A model generated the notes under the pieces. That model did no database searches. It was given only the letters and a program-made list of their open reading frames with translations, and was not told the origin of the DNA. The position numbers were made by a program, and so were the translations under genes. Positions 1 to 11,520 of a stretch of DNA of 64,000 nucleotides are shown piece after piece. Positions within the stretch are counted from its first letter, which is position 1, and each line of letters starts with the position of its first letter. Source of the stretch: Ascochyta rabiei (taxonomy: Eukaryota; Ascomycota; Dothideomycetes; Pleosporales; Didymellaceae); NCBI RefSeq assembly GCF_004011695.2, contig NC_082413.1, positions 1,533,001 through 1,597,000 on the forward strand. Reading direction: 5' to 3'.

Positions 1-2
1 CC

Positions 3-1052
3 AACCACCCACCAGTCATCGTCGTTTGCCAGGGTGCAGCGTCTGCTCAGTCGACTACTGCCATCACGGTGCCTGGAGTCATCTTTGAGTGCATCGGCCA
101 GCCCGTTGGACCGCACAAGATGGCAAAAGCGTTGTCGTCCTGTCTTGATCGACACGCAAACCGGCTGATCGATCAGGTGCACGACACCGAGGCGACACTA
201 CAGAAGGTCTCTCAGCTTAGCTTGAAAGAGAATACGCCACCCCAGAGTCCAGACATCTTCACACGACTCATCGAAGGAGCTCGGCCAGCACTCACGTCAA
301 CGAACAGTGCTCCTGAAATACGGTCAGTCAGCTCAAGCCCGGTCAAAAAGTCAATCTACTCTACACCTGCACGGCCTTTGAATTGTTTGGCCGTTGATGA
401 CAACCCAATCAACCTACGCCTCTTGCGGACGTTCATTGACAAGCTCGGACACCGTCATGTTCTTGCTGTGAATGGTCTGGAGGCCCTCGATACGTACAAA
501 TCGGCGCAGGACCAGTCACTAATTACTGGATCGGCCACTCAGGCTCACGCCGCACCCGCCAAGGCCGCTGTCGCCAACATGACTGCTCGTATTGACGTCA
601 TCCTGATGGATATCAACATGCCGGAGATGGACGGCCTGGAAGCGACTCGCCAAATTCGTGCACACGAGATTCGGAATGGCCTCTCGCCTGTGACGATCAT
701 TGCCCTCACTGGTGTGGCGAGTACAGAAACGCAGCAAGAGGCCAACTCGAGCGGTGTCAATCTGTTCTTAATCAAACCCGTGCGACTGGCGGACCTGGAA
801 GTCGTGCTCAATGGCGTGGTCACCGGACAGGAAAACGCCGAGCATGAGAAGAGGGAGGAAAGAGAGAAAGTGAAAGAGAATCAGACGCAGACACCGCCAT
901 TGTCACACTCCCGTATGCAGTTGCTCCAACAGTCGCAGATGAAGACACACACGCCCCAGATACGCACATCCAAGACACCGACAGAGCAGGGCGTAGCCAA
1001 GAGCGACGAGGACTACAGGGAGAGTTTCGTGACTGTGAAAGAAATGAAATGA
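3..1052 (+). CDS. Hybrid histidine kinase, C-terminal part with receiver domain (5' end outside window)
   Basis: The reading frame is open from the first bases of the window, so the gene begins upstream and only about 349 C-terminal residues are seen. They carry a response-regulator receiver domain: the acidic pair in AVDDNPINLRLL, the phospho-acceptor Asp in VILMDINMPEMDG (codon near 608), the conserved Thr in IALTG, and the Lys in FLIKPV. About 30 Ala/Thr-rich residues are inserted between the DDN motif and the phospho-acceptor strand, which makes this receiver longer than usual. A low-complexity tail rich in Glu, Lys, Gln and Thr follows. In fungal hybrid kinases such a receiver takes phosphate from the kinase's own His and passes it to an HPt protein upstream of the HOG-type MAPK pathway. 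A stand-alone Ssk1-type regulator is the alternative; the residues before the receiver do not decide it. Confidence 0.8.
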   Translation, partial: NHPPVIVVCQGAASAQSTTAITVPGVIFECIGQPVGPHKMAKALSSCLDRHANRLIDQVHDTEATLQKVSQLSLKENTPPQSPDIFTRLIEGARPALTSTNSAPEIRSVSSSPVKKSIYSTPARPLNCLAVDDNPINLRLLRTFIDKLGHRHVLAVNGLEALDTYKSAQDQSLITGSATQAHAAPAKAAVANMTARIDVILMDINMPEMDGLEATRQIRAHEIRNGLSPVTIIALTGVASTETQQEANSSGVNLFLIKPVRLADLEVVLNGVVTGQENAEHEKREEREKVKENQTQTPPLSHSRMQLLQQSQMKTHTPQIRTSKTPTEQGVAKSDEDYRESFVTVKEMK

Positions 1053-1682
1053 CTCGCAGTATTTGCACTCACGGCCACCCTTTTCGGTATCTGGACGAGG
1101 CGGCCCCGTTGAACGGCTGGTTTCGAGGAAGGCGTTATACCCAGTAGTTTTTCGTTTTTCATTTATTAGATGATGGCATAGGCTGTGGTCGTGCTCTAGT
1201 CAGGCACAGGCACAGACACAGACACTGACATTTCCATGGGCATGGTGTGGCGTTACAACTACGTGCAATGAGTGGCTTTTAGGCTGACTGCACGGGGAAT
1301 CTAGACTTCAAATCAACATGGATATCAATATCCTTGCCATGACTTGATCCAGTGCTTTCTGGAAAGTGACAAGTCTGATCTGATCTGCACGGACGGCTTT
1401 TTCACTCTGCATCGAGATGACATGCCAGCAATGGTGAGGAGATGCGTGCGTCGAGTGGCAAGTTGATTCAGATATACAAATAAGGGCTAGCTACAAGCAG
1501 GAAAGGAAAGGACAGGGAGTATACAAGGAAAAGGACTGTGTAGTCGAGAGATTTTCTAGTTGATTTAAACATGCAAAACACCGCTTCAATTTTGTTCCCA
1601 AGAAAAGATAATAGAAAAACAAAACCCCCTCCCGTCCATGCTCAACAAGGTACATTGGGTGTTGTCAAGACAGTGCAGCAAC
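1053..1682. other. Gene-free stretch between convergent genes
   Basis: About 630 bp lie between the 3' ends of the kinase gene (plus strand) and the membrane-protein gene (minus strand). I see no coding potential. The sequence is moderately AT-rich and probably holds both 3' UTRs. Confidence 0.6.
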
Positions 1683-2984
1683 CTAGTTCTGCTGTACGAA
1701 TCCGTCGTGCCCGGCTTTGGCGAGGAACTCTCCAAGCTGAGGGCCCATGACGGCGAAGACCTCGAAGGCGAGGACGTGGCCAACGACGAACATGGCGAAC
1801 ATCATAATGGCACCGATCTTGACGTACAACTTCAACAGGCGACGGCGGGCCTCCCAGTTGAAGCTGCGCCACGCGCCGAAGAAGCCAATCTTGCCGCTAC
1901 CGCCGAGCATCTGCGAGACGACCTTGCCGCCAAAGGTGCGGTCGAAGGGGACGATGGTGTCCTGGTCCTCGGGCAGGATGGACGACTCAATGCGGACCTG
2001 CGTGACGATGGCGGGAATGCAGAGGAAGAGGGTTGTGAAGATGGCGAAAACGATAGTGGCAAGGACACGGGCGGCGAGGCACATCCACTGACCCCTAGTG
2101 TACTGCTCGAGATTGTCTTGGTCAAGCTTGTGCAGACCAAGGAAAATTGCGACACCGCCGGTAAGGTACAGGCTGATATAAGGCATGGCGGTGGAGATAG
2201 CGGCAGCCGGGGCGAGGGTCTTCCAGTGAGCTTTACCGGGGATGCGCTGCCAGAAGGTCGCCTCGGAGGGCAGGGAGACAACTTTGTGGGTCCATGCAGC
2301 GTGGACGTTGGCAACGGCTGCGCCAGCCAGGGCACTGACGATGACGGCTTGTCCGGGGAGGCCTGTGGGGAAGAGAGAGAAGAAGAAGGCCGAGAAGAAG
2401 TTGACGGCGAGTGCGAAGACTAGGGAGTACAGAGCGTGGATCTTGAAGCCCCTGAAGCGAGCGAAGCGGCCGGCGTTGGCAACGACATGCTTGATGGTGC
2501 CGCGAATGCTCGATGTGATAGGCTTCTGGTGCACAAGGGTGATGGTAGGGCCGGTCTCCAGAAGTCCCTCCTTCTCGTCTTTGCTGGCGGGCTCTTCGGA
2601 TGGCGAGACGGTGATAGCGGCGTGTGGCGTTTCGACCATGCAGAGGGTAGCGATGACCTCCTTGAGCATGTACGACAACTACGGGACGGTCAGCATTCGG
2701 GGAGTTCGAGGTTCCGTGCTTCAGGAGGCGAGGCCGAGGGTGCTTACCAGACTCATGGCGATGATGGCTGCATAGAAGCTCACGCCCAGGAGCACGATAC
2801 CCCACACAGGTATCTGGACGCCCTCGCCGTCACCTTCGCCTTCGCCTTCGCCATTAGATACAGCGCGCTTAACGAAGCCAACAGTCGTAGGGTGTGTCAG
2901 CGCACGACGAACGGCGTTGGCGATCTCCTTTCCGCCTGCTGTGTATAGGCCGGTGGCCACGTCAAACTCAAGTTGTATAGCCAT
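1683..2984 (-). CDS. Conserved-looking multi-pass membrane protein, function unknown (410 aa)
   Basis: Two exons, 2984-2748 and 1683-2678. The 69-nt intron has donor gtaagc and acceptor cgtag, and splicing joins phase-0 codons to give 410 residues. An acidic Gly/Glu-rich stretch (GEGEGEGDGEG) precedes the first hydrophobic helix. About six hydrophobic segments follow, for example VWGIVLLGVSFYAAII, LYSLVFALAVNFFSAFF, YISLYLTGGVAIFLGL, LATIVFAIFTTLFLC and MMFAMFVVGHVLAFEV. The central cytosolic stretch is Lys/Glu-rich. I recognise no catalytic or transport motif and cannot name the family. It ends convergently with the kinase gene and lies about 750 bp downstream of the reticulon gene on the same strand. 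Exon structure and hydrophobicity pattern make it a real gene; function is open. Confidence 0.8.
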
Positions 2985-3737
2985 GTTGTTGTATGGTGTA
3001 GAGAAGAAAAGTACAAAGGAGCGATTGTTGTGGCGACAGCTGGGTCGTCGTCCCAGTTGTTCGTCTTGTGAGACGCAACACGGATCACGGTTGCCTAGCG
3101 CGCACGAGCCATGTAGATCCCCCCAGGGCTTAGCGCGCGCTTCGAAACCCCTTCACAAGCCACTCGCACTGTTCACGGACGAAGATTCGGATGGCTTTTG
3201 TTTCAGTTATCCTGTCGGACCGTTCCCAAGGGCCTATTCATCCTAGAAGAGGTATCATTCACCCTTGGAAAGGACCACCCGATACTACAGCCATGAAACA
3301 CGACCAATGTCACGATGTCAGGGATGCAAAAGATTGAGGAAAGGGCTTTGATAACTATGTCGGAGTCATTATCGGACACAAACCAACTCCTGATGCCTGT
3401 GACCTGTATGCCCTCGTTCACACCGATGAACCCGACCCTATGGGTAGAAAACTAAGAAAAGGGGAGAAGCATATCAACGCTAAAGTAGATGATGAATCAG
3501 CTTTTAAGAGAAGATGATGTACAAGCGCTGGATATGTCCAATCTGAACCGTTCGTGATTGTCGCAGAGAAACCGAGCGTGGGAACCGTCATGCGAAGTCG
3601 TCGTTGAGATATTCGTGCGAATGTGTCGAGTGTTGGTGGCTTAGGCCGAAAGAAAAACGACTGCAGCATGCTACAGAACTTCTAACCCGGGTTCGGGCGG
3701 GAGGCTGCTGAGTGGGCACTGCTAGATGCAGAGACGC
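2985..3737. other. Intergenic spacer, promoter side of the membrane-protein gene
   Basis: About 750 bp between two minus-strand genes. It should hold the promoter of the membrane-protein gene and the 3' UTR of the reticulon gene. I see no conserved motif or coding signal. Confidence 0.5.
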
Positions 3738-5194
3738 TTACAAAGCGGTCTGGGGAACGAGAGGAGGCTCCTGCTCGTGCTTTGTGGGGATTTCGCTGCT
3801 GGCCTCGGTCTTGAGGTCGTTCTTGGGCGCGGCAGGGAAGTCTTCCTTCTTGACCTCAGCGGAGGGGGAGCGACCACGGTACTGGTTGATGGTCTCCTGA
3901 GCCTTGGTAGTGTACTGTTGAGTAAGACCTTGGACAGTCTGAGAAGCGTTGGCAGCGTGTTGGCTGGCAAGACCCTTGATCTGGGTGGCCTGCTGGCTGG
4001 CGAGGTTCTTTCCCTTCTCCAGCTGGGCATCAATCACTTCCTTGTTCTGGAGGTATACGAGCGGGCCGAGGTAGGTAACGAGGGTAGCAATGAGAGCAAG
4101 GCCCCACATAGGAACGAACTGGACTTGATGTCAGTATCGCGACCAAGGACTGGCATACTAGATTGCGTACCTTGATGAGGAAGTAGGAGATGAGGGAAGC
4201 GAAGAAGGCAGCGATGGTGACGTAGACATTCTCGGCGAAGACAATGCGCTGAGACTCAATCACAAAGAAGTTGATGAGCTGCTCAACGTCGTCGAGCAGA
4301 CGCTCCAGCGAAGCCTTGGGAATGGTGAAGTACTGTCGCGGCCTGAACTGAGAGGTAAGACCCTTTCCAAGAGCGAGCTGACCAGCAACCTCTGCGGCAG
4401 CGGTGGTACCAAGCACAACCCAGGTGAGCTTGAAGATGTAACGGATAACGTTTAGGTAACGGGCGGCGAAGATGAAGACGATGGCGGCGGCGAAAGAGAT
4501 GCCGGTCGCGCGGGGGTTCTTCCAGCTCAGGAGGCGGTAGAACATGCTGTGGTAGTCTACGTCTTATTAGCTTCGGTGTTCCGAGGCGACCCGGCCTTGC
4601 TACTCACGGGTGAGGTTCTGACCGGTGGCGGCCTTCTGGTCAGGGATCTGGCGGGAGTTTGCGAGGTCGGCAAACTCATCGCGCGTCTTTGCGCCCTCTG
4701 CTCGTGCCTGCTGGCCAACGGGTCCTACCAAATCAGTTTTGTGTTTTCAATAGGCATTTTGGGTGTCTGTGTCGCGAGGCCACGTTAGCTCTCATCCTGG
4801 AACCTGAGATAAGGCGTTGGTTGCACTTACCATACCGTTGAGGACCGTGTCCTTTGCATTCTGCACCGAGGGGTGGTTCTGGATGGAAGCCATCGTGTTC
4901 TGTGCTGCTGTGCGGTTGTCAGGAGGGGAAAATCAAGATGATGTGCGAGGCGCAGATAACACTGTCGTGTGGCATTAGTGTTGAGTCTCGGCTGCGGACG
5001 GAGGCGTTCTGTGTCCCACTCACCTTACTCTGCAGGATGCTGTTCTTTGCGTCAGCTGCAGTCTGCTGTGTCGAAGCCTGATTCGCGCTTCCGTTTACTG
5101 GCAGAGCTTGCGAGCGCTGGTCGACAGGGGCAGACAAATCAGCGAGATCAGACAGATCTGTGTTGCTGAGCTCGACATGCGGTGCGTCGGACAT
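3738..5194 (-). CDS. Reticulon-like ER membrane-shaping protein (372 aa)
   Basis: Five exons on the minus strand: 5194-5024, 4899-4836, 4724-4608, 4556-4171 and 4118-3738. Phases agree at every junction. The third junction rebuilds the reticulon signature LTHYHSMFYRLLSWKNP that opens the reticulon-homology domain (about residues 115-260). Two long hydrophobic hairpins follow: one after the Trp-Lys-Asn-Pro motif, and one running across the last intron (VTIAAFFASLISYFLIK, then WGLALIATLVTYLGPLVYL). Between them lies the usual hydrophilic loop (LERLLDDVEQLINFFVIESQRIVFAENVYV holds its core, residues quoted here in part). Reticulons wedge into the cytosolic leaflet and curve ER tubules. The N-terminus is a disordered acidic region and the C-terminal 90 residues are Gln/Ala/Lys-rich. 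Length and domain order fit fungal Rtn1 proteins. Confidence 0.9.
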
Positions 5195-7694
5195 GATTGA
5201 AGTGATTCGGGGTGGGTTTATTGGAAAAGGTAGAGGTAGCAGTCGCGTACAAGTTGGGTTTGAGTTAGGTTGAAGAGAAGGCGAGTGTGGTTTGTGGTTT
5301 GTGGGAGACGCTTTGTCCTGCGCACACGACAGCGTTCCAGCTCCCGTGTACGCACGTCATCGGCTTCACACCACAAATCATGGCGGGTCTTCAATGCTCC
5401 ACAGCATTATGTCACTGCTACCAACAATTGATGGGCACTTTACTGTGGCTTTCAACGCCTGAGTGGCCTGTTCATTGAGTTCACACCTGGCCCAACCCGC
5501 GTGGCTGCCCTCCTGGGTTGAAATGTCGTGCTGCACTCTTTCCTTATTTGTGCGTCGCATGTGAAGAGCTAAATTAGCGCCTAATGACGCAGCTTACCAG
5601 CACGCGAGCTGCGCAGAATCAAGGTTCTCGTAGGTAGTCGTAGACGGTAGAACATCTTGATGCCACTCTCTTCCTTGAAGCCGATTGAAATGAAAAAATT
5701 CCATTGTGCGTTGCATGCGGATCTCTATTCCTCGGTGCCAAGTGTTGATGAAACCTTGCGCAAATCCCCCTGGTTTCGCTTTCGCGTGGAATTCCAACTC
5801 CAATTATCAACACAAAGCTATGATGCACCGTGTAGGTTGTCGTTGACACAAGCCATGAAGACCTGCATGTCGGCGTGTTCTGGAAGCATGTTCTCTCTCG
5901 TGACCCAGGCAACTTCGAGCGCAGGACCTGTCTGCTGATATATTACAACAGGCTTGATGCAATCCAACACTTGTTTGCAACTGTGACGGCTGGTCCACAG
6001 GAGTCCTTTCTCAGAACAAGACAAAGAAGAAAAGCAGGACAAACATATGCCTGACATGGGCCACACGTGACCAAGATAGCACGTGCTCACAGAGCCTGCC
6101 GTTTCCAGACGATACCAGGCAGACGAAGCGTATCAGGTTTGCAAAGATAGCTGAAGCTCCGAGGACCTTGACAGTCTGCTGTGTCGTCATCGAGTGAGAC
6201 TGTCAGCACAGGCTAACGGTACGTCTTGAGTCTCGTTGAGAGACGCAGCTAGCTGACAACGTTGCAATATAGTGTGGGTACATTCCATGCCTGACTCTGA
6301 ATATCTCCAGTGGTCAGACTTGCTATGCCCAAGCAGTATCACAAGCCTTGCGCATCGCGAGTGATCGGCACTGGAAAAACGGGCGCTTGGACAGCATCCC
6401 ATGTGCACTGGGTGGGATCAGCAAGGGGAGTTTCCTCCCTTTGTACTGTCTCGCAACGTCGTCTTCAACTTGTGTTATTACTGACAGCCACTCGAAGTGT
6501 CTATGATCTGACATGGCTGTGTTGGGGCTTTCAACAGCCAGCCTCGCAGGCGGTAAGTGAGATGCGTCAATGCACGAAGCTGGGGACGGAGACAGGCGGA
6601 CGTGGGGGTGGTCCACCGTCCACCGTCCACGAAAAGATCAACGGCCGATGCTTTTATCCCGCCCGCAACGGCATCGAGCACCTCTTTTGTGTTGCTGCTG
6701 TTGTTGTTACAGCAGCAGCAGCTCTTGAACAAACGCGCCGAATGCCCAGGCATGATTGACAGAGTAGCTCCGCATCCCAAGACAGGTTCACGGGGCACCC
6801 GCAAAGCTGCCACGCCTGAGCGAGTCTCACCTAGCTAGCAGCCAGCGATGCTGCAAGCGGCCCGCGAAGATCCAGACAGCCACTCAGTGGTGAGCAGGGC
6901 ATGGCGTACCGGTACAGCCGCTCGGGCCAGGCACTCGTATGCAAGTCCCGCACCCACGTCCCTTGTGCATTTTGGAAGTACCGTGAGATAAAGACAGGCG
7001 CTATCGTCATGCAGGTCTTCTTGTGGTCCAGAATTTAGCTCATGTCTCGGCTCCCTGTAGGCATCCACGCCTCGACTGCAAGACCAGAGGCCGAGAAGAC
7101 TCCCATCTCTTGCCTTGACGCAACCACCAGCGTCGTTGCGCCTATCGGTAACCTCTCGGTCGCTGTTCCCAAGAGGGCTCGGCCGTGATGGAACTTGGCG
7201 ACATTGGCGGCAGCGCTGGATGCGCGTGTGAATCGGCGCATGGCTGCGCTAAACACCGCCACACACTCGCTCGACCCGCTGATTGCCCTTGTGCTGAGCG
7301 GGATGCGATAACGCGGCTCCTCATCTACTCGGACTAAGCCTGTGTGCTCACCCTTCACACCTCACACCTCACACCTCACACCTCACACCTCACACCTTCT
7401 CCCTACTCGACTACCGACTACCGACTACCGCGACGGTGCTGCAGCCCCAGTGCCCTCATCCAAGCCGTAGCGTTCGACCGCCGTTTGACTGTTCGACCCC
7501 GCCCAGCACCGCGGTACGCCAGCGACGTAGGACAAGCGAAAGACATGGTCCATGCACTCTAGGCTTGCACATTGCACTGCACCCTGCACCTTGCACCTCG
7601 GCCCACCGCTGTGACCGTCTCGAATTCCTGAGCACGCGACACCCGGCAGCGCTCCCTCTCCGGAGGTGAGAGTCTGTGAGGACTGCTCTGCAGC
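5195..7694. other. Long gene-free spacer with short tandem repeats
   Basis: About 2.5 kb between divergent genes (reticulon to the left, seven-helix protein to the right), so both promoters lie here. Reading frames present have no family signal and no consistent splice sites. It holds three short tandem arrays: GTCCACC x3 near 6618, a CTG/CAG-rich patch near 6683-6726, and the arrays at 7350-7430. Confidence 0.5.
7351..7430. repeat. Adjacent 7-bp tandem repeats (CACACCT and CTACCGA types)
   Basis: The unit CACACCT is repeated about six times (7352-7399), followed within 15 bp by three copies of CTACCGA (about 7407-7430). The arrays sit roughly 270-340 bp upstream of the next ATG, on the C-rich strand usual for fungal promoters. 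Confidence 0.8.
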
Positions 7695-9485
7695 ATGATA
7701 CTTCCGCGCAGTCTATACACTGAGTCTCCGCCAGAGCGCCGCACCCGTGCCACCAACAACCCTACCCTGCTGTACAGCTGGTGGTGCACCATCTTCTCCC
7801 TCGTCATCATAGGCTTTCGCTTGTCTGGCCGCTACATCCGCAATGAACGTCTGTTTCGAGAGGACAAGATCATGGCCTGGAGCGTCGTTCCCCTCATGGT
7901 GCGCATGAGCTTTGTACATGTGGTCCTCATCTGGGGCACCAACAACGTCAACGTCAGCACCCTGCACGACCCTACCAAGATCCGCCACCGAGAGATTGGT
8001 TCGCAAATGGTTCTCGCCGCAAGGGTCTTCTACGCCATGTTGTGAGCATCACCCCAGCTTCTCTACGTCCCTTTGCTAACGCCGTGCAGCATATGGATGG
8101 CCAAGTACACAGTATCTGAGTTCCTGAAGCGTCTGACAGAACGGTTCTGGAAAATAGGCTACGAATGGGGTTTACGTGTCATTCGATTCTTCTTGGTCGT
8201 CACCTTCATCGCAGTCCTCATCGCGACATTAGCAGAGTGCCAACCTTTCACACACTACTGGCAGGTGGTCCCAACACCCCAGCCACGATGCCGTCAAGGT
8301 TACGCCCAGCTGATCACCATGGGTGTCGCCGACATCATCACGGACATCCTTCTCATCGCCTTTCCCATTCCTATCATCATCCGCTCAGGCATGCCATTGA
8401 AACGCAAGATTTCTCTTGTAGGCCTCTTTTCCTTGTCGGCCGTCCTCATCGTCATCACAGGAGCACGTGTGCCAATGGTCATCGAGAAGCGTGGTCTGCA
8501 ACAGTTCCGCTCCATGTTTGCGTCGTCTGAGATTCTCGCCGCTACCATCGTTTCCAATGCCATCGTTCTTGGTTCTTTCCTTCGGGACCGAGGCTTGAAG
8601 AAAGCGAAGTTCAAGGCACCCTCTACCACCGACAGTATAGAGCGCAGAGGATCCGCTCGCACACATACACTCCAACAATGGGGCAGCGACGAAGATCTCG
8701 CGCGATCACTCGGCTATCGAACAAAGCCTGAGTTGGCCGACAAGGAGAACAGCAAGCCTAGGCCAGCACCCATGGCTGATTTGGATCTTCTAGCGCCCAA
8801 CAAACAGCCTGGGCCCTTCGTAAACACCAACTGGCAGTTTCCAGCCAAAGAAGACAGCTTACCGCAGACTACCAGCAATTCGAGTGTTAGGGTAGCAGAC
8901 ATTCGAGATCCCATGCCCAGTCCACGTGCCAGCAGTGGGAGACGGGTCTCCTTCTTCGACGTTGGTGGTTTGTTGGAGAATGGTTCGACTACCGCTCCTT
9001 CACCAACAGACTCTGTCGTTGCGCACGACTTTGCACCTCAGCCGCGCAGAGGCTCGAGAGCATCAAATACGCTGTTGCCCAACGGCCGCGCGTACCCGCC
9101 GCCAGCACGTCGATCGTCACGGCTGTCGCAGCAGTCGGAGGATTACGAGATGTCTTCTCGGCCCAACAACCAATTACGAGATCCCGGTGGCCTTCTATCG
9201 GAGGATCGCGAGATCGAGATGGAGCAGCGAACACCTGTCTGTCCTTCACCACCACCTTCGAGCTCATCGAACAGCCTCGCTCTCTGTCACGCGCGTAGTA
9301 CATCCCTGCATCGCAGTTCGACACAAGCATGCTACAACGTCCCACCACTACAAGATGCGGGGGGTCTCATCACCAGCCGTTCACATACGCCAATCACAGG
9401 CAGCTCCACCCACACCAGCTACGACGTGCCTTCTCTGCGGGATGCCGGCGGGTTGCTGTCCTCGTCCTCGTCCCCTTTCGAATGA
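7695..9485 (+). CDS. Rhodopsin-like (Pth11-related) seven-helix membrane protein with D-x-GGLL repeats (580 aa)
   Basis: Two exons, 7695-8041 and 8090-9485. The 48-nt intron (donor gtgagc, acceptor gtgcag) joins a split Phe codon. The N-terminal 300 residues carry about seven hydrophobic helices, including YSWWCTIFSLVIIGFRLSG, FFLVVTFIAVLIATLAEC, ADIITDILLIAFPIPIII and the loop RSGMPLKRKISLVGLFSLSA. This is the layout of the fungal integral-membrane 'rhodopsin' domain family, to which Pth11-like receptors belong. No CFEM domain precedes it. The C-terminal 280 residues are cytosolic, Ser/Pro-rich and contain four short motifs: DVGGLL, DPGGLL, DAGGLI and DAGGLL, spaced tens of residues apart. 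The ligand is unknown. A plasma-membrane sensor role is inferred from the family only. Confidence 0.85.
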
Positions 9486-9996
9486 TTCAATGCGTGATAC
9501 CCAGCTCCAGTGTGAGCTTCAGCATATGCATGGCTAGCCGGTCTCTTTAGTTGTTTTCCTTTCCTGTACCCGCACGATATCCCGCATGGTCGGCGTTCAT
9601 GTCTTATGATTGATGGATGTCACGTCACAAGCGATATTTGAGATTTAGGTACAAGGTCGGCACTGTAGGATAGTATTATCGCCGAGTAGCGGCTGCATTG
9701 TCGGCTTGACCGACACATGGATCTATAATTCAACATTTTACACCCACAAATACAACGTGCGAATGCTGTGAGTGATGATGGTCGGTCTGATTTGCTGAAA
9801 GCTTGACATGCATGCAGCAGCCGTTAGCTGGCGTGCAGTAGCTTCGTATAAGCGTTTGACAGAAGCAAGAACAGTGGAGTCAGGGTTCGGAGAATTGGTC
9901 ACGAAAACGATGGTCGAAGTCGCACGTGTGCTGCACGTGGGTCAAAGCGCCCACCATGGACGCCAGAGCTTCCCTTGTCTAGCACGGTCCTTACCC

Positions 9997-10843
9997 ATGT
10001 CTCCTTACGATGAAGGCGGAACACCGTTACCAGAGTCTAGCGTGCCGGTGACTCTCAATGCTGCACCGTCGCTTGAAGAAATCATTCAATTAACCCGCCA
10101 TGAATTGACTACAGTGGAGGAGACTGACTCGATTATCGAGTGCGGTCGCGCAGCTCTATCGCTCCTCCCTTCGAATCCTGACTTGTGTTCAAAGCTTGCA
10201 TACCAGAGGCTACACGATGTTCCGTACAAAGAGGTCAAAACTTGCTGGAGGAGGCTGCATGCAGATGCTACACTCTGGAGAGTCGTAGATCTCGTCGGAG
10301 GGAGGACCGATCGGACGCAAACCAACAGGGACTGGTTCGACAAGGTGGTCCAGATGCTGGATATGACACTCATCTTGACGGGTGCGCCCTTTAGAGAGGA
10401 AGTTGTGGAGCTATGGTTCGCGGCGCTGGAAGGCGTACTATCCGCCCAAGGCCCTGCAGGTGACAGTTCGGAACAGCTGGAGCGACCAGCGAAAAGGTCG
10501 AAACTCGACAAGCCCCTACATACACCATCAGTCTTTCCAACCGCACACATAGAAGATTTGCCGGCTTTACGCTACCAGATCACTCGAGTCGACAACATGT
10601 GCCTGTCCGCATACCAAAAGAGGCTGTCTTCTCCAGCTACCCATACGCCCCTTGTCATCGAGAATGCTATACAACATTGGCCCGCCTTAGTTGAGCGGCC
10701 ATGGAGCGACCCCGACTACTTGTTGAAACGAACACTTGGTGGCAGGAGACTTGTGCCCGTCGAGACAGGACGAAGTTACACAGACTCAGGCTGGGGCCAG
10801 AAGATATCTACGTTCCAAGACTTCCTACAGACATACATGCTCG

Positions 10844-10898
<55 letters not shown>

Positions 10899-11520
10899 GT
10901 CAGCCGAACTATTGAAGAGCAAGACTCAGACAGGCTATTTAGCCCAGCACGACCTCTTCGCCCAAATTCCCTCCCTACGCGCCGACATCTCGATCCCAGA
11001 CTTCTGCTACTGCGACCCTGCGCCGAACCCCCTGCCACACGTCAAGGAAACACCGAAGCTCGAAGACCCCCTGCTGAACGCCTGGTTCGGTCCCAAGGGT
11101 ACTATATCGCCGCTGCACACAGATCCGTACCACAACATCTTGGCGCAGGTGGTGGGATATAAGTACGTGAGGTTATATGCACCTGACCAAACAGAGCGGC
11201 TGTATCCGAGGAATGCAGACGAGAGTGGCGTGGATATGAGCAACACCAGCCAGGTTGATCTGGACGAAGCTATGGAGCTGTGTCCAGAGATAAACACCGA
11301 AGAATGCAGCATTCGAGAGCGAGACGCAACCACAGACGGCGAATGCGATGAGCTGCAACAACGCAGAGCGGAATTCGAACACCAGTTTCCTGGGTTCTTG
11401 GAGGCAGAGTACGTTGAAGGCGTGCTGGGTCCGGGAGATTGCTTATATCTTCCGCCTGGGTGGTGGCATTATGTCAGGAGCTTGAGTCCGAGCTTTAGTG
11501 TCAGTTTCTGGTTCAATTGA
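9997..11520 (+). CDS. JmjC-domain protein, JMJD5/KDM8-like dioxygenase with polyasparagine insertion (507 aa)
   Basis: Single exon. The C-terminal half is a cupin/JmjC fold. The Fe(II) ligands are visible as His and Asp in SPLHTDPYHN (residues 374 and 376) and the distal His in PPGWWHYV (491). The motif VIENAIQHWPAL opens the domain, as in JMJD5/FIH-type 2-oxoglutarate oxygenases. The N-terminal helical part resembles the JMJD5 N-terminal region. A tract of 17 Asn (AAC repeat, 10846-10896) interrupts the loop before KSAELLKSKTQTGYLAQH. I chose the ATG at 9997 (MSPYDEGG) because the 63 extra codons that an in-frame ATG at 9808 would add look like non-coding sequence and contain two CACGTG boxes. 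The 9808 start remains possible. Hydroxylase activity is more likely than histone demethylation, by family analogy. Confidence 0.85.
10846..10896 (+). repeat. (AAC)17 trinucleotide repeat encoding 17 Asn
   Basis: Seventeen perfect AAC codons sit inside the JmjC gene. No interruption is present, which suggests recent expansion and likely length variation between strains. Confidence 0.97.

Noticed and set aside
1638..2423. 261-codon plus-strand frame over the membrane-protein gene
   Set aside because: Antisense shadow of the minus-strand gene, which has hydrophobic helices and a good intron.
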